A DNA stretch of 64,000 nt from CAWKOH01 sp963851245. GTDB taxonomy: Bacteria; Actinomycetota; Acidimicrobiia; Acidimicrobiales; Palsa-688. Shown here piece by piece: positions 10,102 through 17,758 of the stretch. The notes under the pieces were generated by a model. It saw only the letters and a program-made list of their open reading frames with translations. It did no database searches and was not told the DNA's origin. The stretch spans positions 1-64,000 of the forward strand of contig CAWKOH010000002.1 of the NCBI GenBank assembly GCA_963851245.1, written 5' to 3'. Positions within the stretch are counted from its first letter, which is position 1. Each line of letters begins with the position of its first letter. Made by a program: the position numbers and the translations under genes.

Positions 10102-10700
10102 TGGTTCTGGCCCTTCTGGTCAAGTGTCCGGTTCAGCACGGCGCGCGCCGCGGCCAGGCGGCTTTTGACTGTCCCGACCGGGATCTCCAGCACGTCGGCG
10201 ACTTCGGCGAGGCTGAGCCCGGAGCCGAAGGCCAAGCCCAGCACCTCCCGGTGGGCTGCTGCGAGATCCTGGATCGCATCGCGTACCTCGGCCAGCTCAG
10301 CCCGGTCCAAGGCCATGACCTCCGGACCAGGACCTGAACCGGGCTGATCGGCCAGAAACGCGTCATCTACGACCCGCAGCCGCCGGCCTCGCAGCCGGTC
10401 CCGAGTCCGACGCCGGGCGATGGCGATCACCCAGGACCGCACTGACGACTCGCCACGGAAGGAGCCCGCCCCTCGCCAGACCGCCAGCATCGTGTCCTGC
10501 ACGATCTCCTCAGCCAGCACCCGTTCACCGACCACCAGCAGAACCTGCGCGAGCACCACCCGGCCGTGCTCGCGGTAGAAAAGGGTCATCGCGTCCTCAT
10601 CGCCCTGGCCGATCCTGCCCAGCAACCCAGAATCACCACAGGCAGGATCGTGACTGGCGGTGAAGGCTGCTGCGCCTACGTGCCCGTGCGGATCGTTCAC
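10098..10700 (-). CDS. ECF-type RNA polymerase sigma factor
   Basis: A 200-residue group-4 sigma factor. Region 2 (about residues 30-100) includes the FYREHGRVVLAQ core-binding helix, EEIVQDTMLAVW, and the -10 recognition part SVRSWVIAIARRRTRDRLR. Region 4 (about residues 140-195) contains HREVLGLAFGSGLSLAEVADVL and the helix-turn-helix VGTVKSRLAAAR. The start is a GTG. The gene heads an operon with a zinc-finger anti-sigma and a small third protein. ECF factors commonly autoregulate, so the non-coding stretch upstream probably holds its promoter. Confidence 0.92.
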   Translation of the reverse strand: MNDPHGHVGAAAFTASHDPACGDSGLLGRIGQGDEDAMTLFYREHGRVVLAQVLLVVGERVLAEEIVQDTMLAVWRGAGSFRGESSVRSWVIAIARRRTRDRLRGRRLRVVDDAFLADQPGSGPGPEVMALDRAELAEVRDAIQDLAAAHREVLGLAFGSGLSLAEVADVLEIPVGTVKSRLAAARAVLNRTLDQKGQNQ

Positions 10701-11275
10701 CTACAACCCCCACACATGATTCGCACACAGAATAAGTAGCAACAAGCAACCACGCGGTTCGGCTCACCGGCGGGATTTCTGCCCAGCCGAGCCCGGCCAG
10801 TCCAGCCCCAGCCGAGCATGCCGAATCGGCCACCCCGGCGGGCGCAGGCCTTGCCCGCATCAGGGGTGAGACGCACAGAGATTCGGCATGGACGTGGCTC
10901 TGGGTCATCTAGCCGGCTTCGCGAGGCGGGTGAGCTCCCTGACTGGTTCTCGCCAGTGTTGACCCCGAAGGCTGGGAAGCAGCGAGAGGACCGCCCTCGA
11001 CCGGCACCGATGCTGCTGCCGCCCGCCGTAGACAGCCTTGCCCAGCGCGCCCACAATGTTCTGCGGCGGAGAGCATCCGACTGCTCTTGGGATCGGCGGA
11101 GGGGCGAAATAATCGGAGATATCTGGCGACGGGTCGGCCGCAGCCTGGCCAAGATATGTCCGTGCACGCCGAGCTCGCGGCAGCCCTCGCCCCAGTACTC
11201 CATGACCTGAAGAGTTGCGGGTGCAACCCACACTGGGTGGTGTTCCGCCGGCGCCTTATCGAGCATTTCGCGTGC
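10701..11275. other. intergenic, upstream of the ECF operon
   Basis: About 575 bases between the antiporter stop and the sigma-factor start, both on the minus strand. Short ORFs exist on both strands, including one reading MSVHAELAAALAPVLHDL from near 11157, but none has a convincing ribosome site or recognisable domain. It should contain the operon promoter. I could not point to a clear -35/-10. Confidence 0.35.
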
Positions 11276-12460
11276 TTACGGCCTGCCCTCAGCTATCTCG
11301 CCGCGGAGGAAACGCAGGGCGACAGCTGGATAAATGATCACCGAGAGTAGTCCGGCCACGACCAGGGCTGCGGCCGTGCTCGGGCGCTGATGCCCGGTTG
11401 CTACGCCGATCTCGGTGGCCACGATGATGAAAATCAGGTTGGTGGCCTGCATGAAGCCGGCGGCCACGGCTCGGGTCCGGCCGAAGTGGTTTGTGTAGAG
11501 GAGGGCGGGCAGGCCTCTCACCACCAGCAGGGCGGCCAGGAACAGGGGGACATCGGTAATGGCCCGGCCCGAGTGGAACAGCGCGGTAACGTCGAGACCG
11601 ACGCCGGTGCTCACGAAGAAGATCGGTATGAGGAAACCGAAGCCAATGGCTTCCAGCTTCGAGCGGATGCCCAGGTCCTCCCCGTGAGCGTCTTGCAGCG
11701 ACCGCAGGATCAGGCCGGCCACGAACGCTCCCAGGATGGTGGCCAGCCCGAAGTGCTGGGCCAGGACCGCGAACGCCAGTGGAAGGATTATCGACAAACG
11801 GACGCGCAGTTGTGAACTGGATTCCTCGAGACGGACCACCACCCTGCGCAGGGCAGTCCAGCTGCGCACACGCCTGATCGCCATCAATCCCAGTAGGGCA
11901 CACACGATGAACAGGCCGAGGAAGGCGAGCTCGGCTCCGGAATTGCTGGCCTGGGCCGAGAAAAACAACGACAGCAAGACCAACGGCACCAGCTCGGCGA
12001 AAGAGGCAGCAGTCATGATCAGTCGACCGAAGTCGGTGCCGGACTGGCCGGCGTCCTTAAGTATCGGCACGAGAATGCCCAGCGAGGTCGACAGCAGAGT
12101 TATGCCCACCAACAGACCGTCTTTGACCAGACCGCCACCCTGCAGCGTATAGGCCACGCCGAGGGCCAAACCGGCGGAGACGACAAAAGCCCGCCCCGCC
12201 ACGTCCAGGGAATGGCGGTTCAAAAGTCGGAGGTCTATCTCATATCCGGCCAGGAAGAGTAGGTAGCCAAGTCCCAAGTCCGATACCACCCGCACCGCTG
12301 TGTCGAGGTGGACCCAGCCCAGCACCGCGGGCCCGACGACTACACCGCCGATGATCTCGAAGACCACGGCAGGCAGCTTGACGGCAGGAAGCAGACCCAA
12401 GACGAGCGGCACCAACACCGCCACAGTGGCTACCAAAAGGAGATCGTCGAACCTGATCAA
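11276..12460 (-). CDS. CPA2-type cation:proton antiporter
   Basis: A 394-residue membrane protein with about 12 predicted helices of the Na+/H+ exchanger (KefB/NapA-like) fold. Diagnostic features are LPAVVFEIIGGVVVGP near residue 30, LFLAGYEIDLR near 70, and the core segment QHFGLATILGAFVAGLILR near 240. It ends soon after the last helix, so there is no cytoplasmic RCK/TrkA-N domain. The start is a TTG at 12460 in a weak context, and the true start is uncertain by a few codons. It would exchange Na+ or K+ for protons. No neighbouring regulator is evident. Confidence 0.85.
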   Translation of the reverse strand: MIRFDDLLLVATVAVLVPLVLGLLPAVKLPAVVFEIIGGVVVGPAVLGWVHLDTAVRVVSDLGLGYLLFLAGYEIDLRLLNRHSLDVAGRAFVVSAGLALGVAYTLQGGGLVKDGLLVGITLLSTSLGILVPILKDAGQSGTDFGRLIMTAASFAELVPLVLLSLFFSAQASNSGAELAFLGLFIVCALLGLMAIRRVRSWTALRRVVVRLEESSSQLRVRLSIILPLAFAVLAQHFGLATILGAFVAGLILRSLQDAHGEDLGIRSKLEAIGFGFLIPIFFVSTGVGLDVTALFHSGRAITDVPLFLAALLVVRGLPALLYTNHFGRTRAVAAGFMQATNLIFIIVATEIGVATGHQRPSTAAALVVAGLLSVIIYPAVALRFLRGEIAEGRP

Positions 12461-12973
12461 GATGCCGGCGACCCGGGTCTGGGCCGGCGACCTTTGCCGC
12501 GCGGGGTCCGTCGTGTTCTGCCCACACCGAACATTTCATCACGCGCCCGTGCTTCCCGGGGGCCGGACAGACTGCGCCCCCTCTTCAGCGATATGGCGGT
12601 GGGCAGCGCTGGCGGCAGGTCTAGTGGGCATAGAGGGCATCACGTGCGATCCGCCTTCTCTCGGCTTGTGGTACCAGGCCGGTCTGAAAGTGTCCGAGCT
12701 ATCGGCGCTTTAAGGACAGCTGCTATCTCAACCGTGTGCCATCAGTGGTCGAGTTCGCCCAACCCCCTGCGGGCATCGAACCAAGCGAGCCCCACGCCGA
12801 AGGGCCGAATCGGGTGTGACTTCCCGGGGTTGTCGACACGACCAGGCCGCCGTCGTTCTGGGCACCTCGCCAGCGTGGCCGATCGCCCCGATGCTAAGCA
12901 TGTCAAGCGCCGCCGGGGTCTCCCCTCGCGCCTTAGGGACGCCTGGGGGCGGCCGCTACCACCCGTTTTGGGA
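12461..12973. other. intergenic, no gene recognised
   Basis: About 510 bases between the antiporter start and the corA relic. No conserved protein, RNA or clear repeat was seen. Open frames here look like GC-driven shadows. Confidence 0.35.
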
Positions 12974-13546
12974 TCAGGCGGCTCTCGCTATGACCGGTCT
13001 GTGAGGTGAGCCGTGGCGGGTGGGCAACCCTGGTTCTAGGCACCGGAGTCGGTAAGTCCGTAGTCCGGCCGGACGAGCCCGCTGCGCCGGAATCCGGCGT
13101 ACAGGGATGATGCAAGACGCGACCAGGCTGTCGATGCCCAGGAACACCCATGGAGAGGTGCCGTGGTCTGTCAGCCAACCGAAATTCATGCCGAAGAAAC
13201 CGGTGATGAATGAGAGCGGCAGGAAATGGTGGCAACAATGATCAGCTGTTTGGTGGTCTCGTTTTGGCGGACGCTGATGTCGTTCTGCTCGACTGAGATT
13301 ACGGCGATGTTGGCCTGCAGGACTGTGGCCAGCACGTCACGCTGGCCGACCACCTCTTCGTTGACCAGCTTCAGGTGATCGTTGACACGCTACCGGGGCG
13401 ACCCAGCGCTGGCGTCGCCAGTCCGGGCGATCTCGATCTCCGCGAGAGTCGCCCGCGCGGGCGATACAGCCGACACGAAAGATCGTCCGCCGTGTGGATG
13501 ACATCGAGGGCCCGACCGGCGCATCCTCATCCTCGAAACGAATCAC
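12974..13546 (-). pseudogene. corA: CorA-type Mg2+ channel C-terminal relic
   Basis: Reading the minus strand from about 13380 gives DHLKLVNEEVVGQRDVLATV and QNETTKQLIIVATI, the pre-membrane helix of CorA. After a one-base shift near 13225 comes FLPLSFITGFFGMNFGWL, the first transmembrane helix with the signature GMN motif. A second hydrophobic helix follows (WVFLGIDSLVASCII). The cytoplasmic N-terminal domain is absent or unrecognisable. The relic cannot make a channel. The lipoprotein gene that follows starts on the opposite strand 22 bases beyond it. Confidence 0.62.
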
Positions 13547-13567
13547 TTCAAACCAGGAGGACCGTCA

Positions 13568-14119
13568 GTGAAGACCCCTTACACCCACGCCTCGCCCTCG
13601 GTCGGCGGGGCCGGTCGACCCCATCGTCGGCTGGCAACTTGGCGAGCGGCGATATTCGCCACGCTGGTCCTCGCTGCCGCAGCCTGCGGCACCAGCTCTC
13701 GCACGGCGTCACATCCCACCACCAGCGCAGCCGATACCTCCGCATCGGCCCAGTTCGCGGTCGCCGGCGACCGTATCTGCGCCGCCGAGGACAAGCAAGA
13801 GAGTACGCTCGGGCCCGGACTGATAAATCCTGACATTGTGCCAGCGCCGCGCCTCCCCAAGGCGGCCGCCTACCTCGACCAGATCGTCGCCATCCGCAAC
13901 CAGGGCCTCCCTGCACTAGAGCAAATGGCCGCAGACGCCTCCGCTCCGGACAAGAATGCCCGCAGCGCCTTCGCTCTCGCCGCCCAAACCGTCATCTCCG
14001 ACTACCACACCGCGGCGGTCGCGGCCCACGCCGGCAACCTGGCCCAGTTCCGAGCCGCCCTCGACAGAGTCGCCCCCGGCGGCAGGCCAAACGGCCCAAG
14101 ACTTGCAAACTCTCGCTAA
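13568..14119 (+). CDS. putative lipoprotein, probable 3' frameshift
   Basis: The GTG start has a strong AGGAGG site eight bases upstream. A basic N-terminus and hydrophobic stretch end in a lipobox (LAAAACG), so the mature protein would be lipid-anchored outside the membrane. The rest is helical, with a conserved-looking core (AAAYLDQIVAIRNQGLPALE). The annotated stop at 14119 is probably not the natural one. From about 14085 another frame continues AQDLQTLAKAASAFPFKVCG and stops at 14171, which looks like the true C-terminus with a Cys that could pair with the earlier Cys in DRICAAED. The function is unknown. Confidence 0.68.
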   Translation: MKTPYTHASPSVGGAGRPHRRLATWRAAIFATLVLAAAACGTSSRTASHPTTSAADTSASAQFAVAGDRICAAEDKQESTLGPGLINPDIVPAPRLPKAAAYLDQIVAIRNQGLPALEQMAADASAPDKNARSAFALAAQTVISDYHTAAVAAHAGNLAQFRAALDRVAPGGRPNGPRLANSR

Positions 14120-14171
14120 AGCGGCGTCAGCATTTCCATTCAAGGTCTGCGGCACCGGACCGAATCTCTGA

Positions 14172-14528
14172 GGCTGGCGGAGCCCGCCTCTCGAGTGCCC
14201 TGGCCATCCAGATCGACGGGGGTTGCAACTCGCAGACCCCCTTCGGTCCGCGCTCATAGACGGGCTCCGCGACCGGCCTTCGCAGGGGGCGCACACGAGC
14301 AGGTATCTCAGAAACAGCGCCCAGAAGACCGGGAATCCTCTATCTCGAGCAGGCCCCATTTGTCACGGGAGTGGTCCCACACATCGACGGTGGTCAGTCA
14401 GCGGGGGACTGATTCGCCAACTGATCTGGCCTTGTGACCAACCCCAACAGGACAGGGGCGAAAGATTGCTTGCGACAGGAGAGGTTTCCTCGCTGTCAAT
14501 AGCGACCTTGGGTAGGTGAGTCGGCCGA
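14172..14528. other. intergenic, no gene recognised
   Basis: About 360 bases between the lipoprotein gene and the sulfatase tail. I see no convincing coding sequence or RNA. It lies downstream of both flanking genes, which converge here. Confidence 0.35.
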
Positions 14529-14822
14529 CTAGGAGGCGGCAGTAGTGGGGTCGCTCGGTGATACCTGGTCGACTGTGTTGAAGGACGTGCCCTTCGCGGG
14601 GGGAACCGGCCCTCGGAGGAGAGGGTCGTCGGTCGCGACCATCCAGCTGTGCAGGCGTACCTTCAGATCAGACAGAACACCGGCCAGGGCCGGATCGTCG
14701 ATCCAGTTCACTCCCTCCGCGGGGTCGAGGCGGAGGTTGTAGAGCGCTTCCTTCGGCGGGTAGAGGTCAGCCCAGCCGGAGCGAAGGAGTACATCTTTGG
14801 TCAAGCCGTCATCCAGGTAGGC
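14529..14822 (-). pseudogene. sulfatase C-terminal fragment
   Basis: About 97 residues correspond to the end of a type-I sulfatase. They run from DDGLTKDVLLRSGW through ALYNLRLDPAEGVNWIDDPA and LHSWMVATDDPLL to the natural stop. The catalytic N-terminal domain, with the CxPSR formylglycine site, is missing. Homology ends abruptly near 14822, where the opposite strand becomes recognisable as a sulfotransferase. This is a 5'-truncated pseudogene. Confidence 0.62.
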
Positions 14823-14828
14823 TCGGAA

Positions 14829-15255
14829 GTGGCGGGGCAACCCGACGAGTACTTCGAGTCGCTTCGGGCCACTGGCTTGGCGTGCCAGCCGTGTGAATAT
14901 TTCCCAGGATCCCTCACTAGCCGACATTGCCGCCACACTGCCCGCGATCGACCCCGGACGGACCGAGCAACCCGGGGAATTCGAGGGCTGGTTCAAGTAT
15001 GTATTGCAGCGAGGGACGTCGCCCAACGGCGTGTTCGGTAGCAAGATGATGTGGAACTACTTTGACGATTTCCGGGAGCGCGTCCGGGAGTTGCCGGGTT
15101 TGGGTGAAGCAACCCTTCACCCGGCTCTGGACGTCCTCTTTCCCAGGCTGAGGATCGTCTTTGTGCGGCGTCGTGACAAGGTGGCGCAGGCGGTGTCACT
15201 GAGGCGGGCCATCCAGACCCAACAGTGGCGCAACGAGGTGGAGCCCCCCTCCTGA
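14829..15255 (+). pseudogene. Stf0-family sulfotransferase fragment
   Basis: Recognisable Stf0 sequence starts near 14829 with VAGQPDEYFESLRATGL. It changes frame near 14895 and continues through FEGWFKYVLQRGTSPNGVFGS, MMWNYFDDF, and the substrate/PAPS region VFVRRRDKVAQAVSLRRAIQT. The N-terminal PAPS-binding loop is absent, and the tail after the conserved QW is lost. Intact relatives sulfate trehalose or lipid-linked sugars. The truncated 5' end abuts the truncated 5' end of a sulfatase on the other strand. Confidence 0.65.
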
Positions 15256-15777
15256 CGGGTTGGTCGCCCGGTGTGCTCCCTGCGGCGCCGCCGGCCTCGA
15301 CGATACGGCGGCGCACTCCTCGCAGATTGATTCGGGGATGACCCCGACCTTCATGAGCACCGGGAAGGCTTTGCAAGCGAGGCAGATGCCGAAGATCGAC
15401 TCCAGGCCGGCCGCGACGATGAGGGCGGCCAGAAGTTTGTACGCGGCCCGCTTCCGGCCGAGGCCAAAGTGAAGGACGGTGGCCGTGGCGGACAGGGTGA
15501 GCCCCACGACCTGGGCCAGGCGCTTAGGCGGTCCCGGCGAGTAGCGATGGTCAACGTGTAGTCGCGGGGTTATGACGCGGGTGGCCAGTTGGCCCAGGGG
15601 ACTGAGAGTCGGTCCAGTCACCACTCGGGCCGCAAACCCATAGGTAAGTGGGAAAAGGATCCAGGGCTGGTCGAGGATCACCGTGGCCGACGCCATGCCG
15701 AGCACACCCCCGGCGACAACGCGAGCGGAAGTCTCGTTCACTGGATTCGGAAAGCGGAACAGGGTGAAACTCGACAT
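15196..15777 (-). CDS. DUF4395 membrane protein
   Basis: A 193-residue protein of the DUF4395 family. It begins FRFPNPVNETSARVVAGGVLG and has about four hydrophobic helices. A Cys-containing segment ILACKAFPVL-like (CLACK) and the CEEC motif lie near the end of the family domain. CxxC-type cysteines are typical of this family, which often sits near thiol-redox proteins. The ATG at 15777 has AGAGG ten bases upstream. The last about 35 residues extend past the usual family end and overlap the sulfotransferase relic, so the native stop may have been lost. The function is unknown. Confidence 0.68.
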   Translation of the reverse strand: MSSFTLFRFPNPVNETSARVVAGGVLGMASATVILDQPWILFPLTYGFAARVVTGPTLSPLGQLATRVITPRLHVDHRYSPGPPKRLAQVVGLTLSATATVLHFGLGRKRAAYKLLAALIVAAGLESIFGICLACKAFPVLMKVGVIPESICEECAAVSSRPAAPQGAHRATNPSGGGLHLVAPLLGLDGPPQ

Positions 15778-15920
15778 GCGGGTGAGGCCTCTCTCTCCTG
15801 GCCAGCAACGGCCTGAGCATGACTGGGCCGGCTCCAGGACTATAACCCCGATTGTATTGGTTGTATTTAGGACCAGCCCGGCTGAGGTCCGAGCCAGACC
15901 CTGTGCGGAGCGGATAGCCG

Positions 15921-16818
15921 TCAAGCTTCGAAGTAGTGGCCCTCGTCGAGATCCTCGATCAACCCGGGATGCGTTGGCTTCCATCCGAGCAGGTCCTGCG
16001 TGTGCTGGCTGGAGGTCGGGTTGTCGAGTCCCACCAGCGGGCCCAGAAAGCCGAAGTGCTCGTTGGCGCTCTCGGGGGGGATGGATGCGAGCGGCACGTC
16101 CAAGTGGCGAGCGATGACCTCGGCGATGGACCGGAACGGCACACCCTCGTCGCCGACACCGTGAAGTCGCGAGCCTGCTGGAGCTGATTCGAGGGCCAGC
16201 CGGTAGAGCCGAGCGGCGTCCAGGGTGTGTAGCGCCGGCCAGCGGTTGGACCCGTCCCCGATGTAGGCCGACACACCCTTGTCGCGCGCCGTGTCGATGA
16301 GCCGGTGGGTGAAGCCGTGGTGATCGAGGGAGCTGTGCACCAGCGGTGGCAGCCGGACCACCGACGATCGCACGCCCTGCTGAGCGAGCGCGAACAGTTG
16401 CATTCTCCGAGTCGACCCGCGGGCCGCCCGGGGCCGCGTCCTGTTCGGTTCCGAGCCTGCCCGGTGCGTCCAACGCCAGCAGCAGCGTTCCCGAGGTGAT
16501 GACGAGAGCCTTGTCAGAGCCTTCGAGCGCGCTTCCCATAGCCTGGACGGCCCGCAGGTCGTATACCGCGGCCCGGGCCAGGTCGCCGAGGTCGTGCTTG
16601 AAGGCCAGGTGAATCACTCCATCGGCGGCTTCTGCGGCTTCCCGCAGGCCGTCGAGGTCGTCGAGGTCGCTTCGGTGCGCCTTGGCACCGAGTGCATTCA
16701 GTGCCGCCGCCGAACTTTCTGAGCGGGCCAGACCGTCGACCTCGTGCCCGGCCTCGAGCAACTCGGGGACGACGGCCGATCCGATGTGACCGGAGGCGCC
16801 TGTTACGAACACGCGCAT
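15921..16818 (-). pseudogene. NAD(P)-dependent epimerase/dehydratase, one frameshift
   Basis: The ATG at 16818 follows a GGAGGT site. The N-terminus has the Rossmann motif VTGASGHIG, and the first frame covers about 140 residues. The remainder (SSVVRLPPLVHS, GDGSNRWPALHTLDAARLY, then QDLLGWKPTHPGLIED) is in a second frame that starts near 16403. The order is that of atypical extended SDR/NmrA-like sugar-epimerase proteins. Only one indel separates the halves. It diverges from a TetR regulator across a 123-base spacer that contains a perfect palindrome, so it is the likely TetR target. Confidence 0.72.
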
Positions 16819-16901
16819 AAGAAGACCTCCACATTTTCGTGGTGGCCCGCTCACCTGAAGACACGACCACCCGATGTCAGTTACTGCCATCACCTTAGTG
16901 A

Positions 16902-16919
16902 TGACAGCAGCTGCTGTCA
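16902..16919. promoter_or_regulatory. perfect 18-bp palindrome, probable TetR operator
   Basis: TGACAGCAGCTGCTGTCA is a perfect inverted repeat with no spacer. It lies 23 bases before the TetR start and about 83 bases before the epimerase start on the other strand. Its length, symmetry and position in a divergent spacer are those of TetR-family operators. Binding by this TetR is an inference. Confidence 0.7.
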
Positions 16920-16941
16920 ACACCTGGGCTACGATCGATGC

Positions 16942-17529
16942 GTGGGCCGATGGGAGCCGAATGCGCGGGGCCGCCTCGAAGAGGCAGCCATGGAGCTGTA
17001 TGCCGAGCGCGGGTTCGAAAGCGCCACCGTGGCCGAGATCGCCAAGCGGGCCGGGCTCACGGAGCGAACCTTCTTCCGCCATTTTTCCGACAAGCGTGAA
17101 GTCCTCTTCTACGGCTCCGGGGCGTTGCAGGATCTGCTCGTGGGCGACGTCGATCAGGCACCCCAGTCGTGGGGTTCGATGGAGGTGATCATCTCCGCGC
17201 TCGTGAAGGCCGCTTCAGAGATCTTCGAGGACCGACGGGAGTTCGCCCGCCGGCGCCAAGCCATCATCGCCGCCAACGTTGAGCTCCAGGAGCGGGAGTT
17301 GATAAAGCTGGCGACCCTCGCCGCGGAGCTCGCGGATGCGTTGCGCCGCCGAGGTGTGACGGAGCCAGAGGCCAGCCTGGCCGCCGAAGCGGGAATCTCG
17401 GTGTTCAGGATCGCCTTCCAGCGCTGGGTCGATGAGTCCGGCGATCAAACCTTGTCACAACTCATCAGACAGTCGATGGACGAGATGCAGGAAGTCACCA
17501 CCCGGCGAAGGCCGGCTCGTCGCCGCTGA
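16942..17529 (+). CDS. TetR-family transcriptional regulator
   Basis: A 195-residue regulator. The DNA-binding domain occupies about residues 8-55, including LYAERGFESATVAEIAKRAG and the recognition helix LTERTFFRHFSDKREVLF. The C-terminal ligand domain is helical and unremarkable. The GTG at 16942 is chosen because the conserved domain begins just after it; upstream in-frame sequence crosses the promoter region. It is divergent from the epimerase relic and probably represses it, and itself, through the palindrome at 16902-16919. With its main target frameshifted, it may have lost its purpose or may regulate elsewhere. Confidence 0.88.
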   Translation: MGRWEPNARGRLEEAAMELYAERGFESATVAEIAKRAGLTERTFFRHFSDKREVLFYGSGALQDLLVGDVDQAPQSWGSMEVIISALVKAASEIFEDRREFARRRQAIIAANVELQERELIKLATLAAELADALRRRGVTEPEASLAAEAGISVFRIAFQRWVDESGDQTLSQLIRQSMDEMQEVTTRRRPARRR

Positions 17530-17758
17530 TGTTCTGTTCCTCGAAGGTGACCGACTGCGCGACCGAAAGCATGCCGACGCAAAAATAGCGGCGGTATCAA
17601 AGGGGATCTTCGCCGTACCAGAGTTATCACCCGCTACCGCTCTTTTGCCGTGCTAACTTGCCAGCGGCGGTACCTGACCAGAGATGGGACGGGCGTCAAG
17701 GCGGGCGCCGAAGGCGCCGATCAAGAGCAGGATTTTCTCTGACCCCTGGGAGGATCGC

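Noticed and set aside
11157..11350. A plus-strand ORF beginning MSVHAELAAALAPVLHDL upstream of the ECF operon.
   Set aside because: It overlaps the antiporter 3' end, has no clear ribosome site, and its sequence does not resemble a known domain.
17701..17758. A GGCGCC...GGCGCC stem just upstream of the surface-protein gene, considered as a riboswitch.
   Set aside because: A six-base stem alone does not match any riboswitch core I know; probably just local symmetry.
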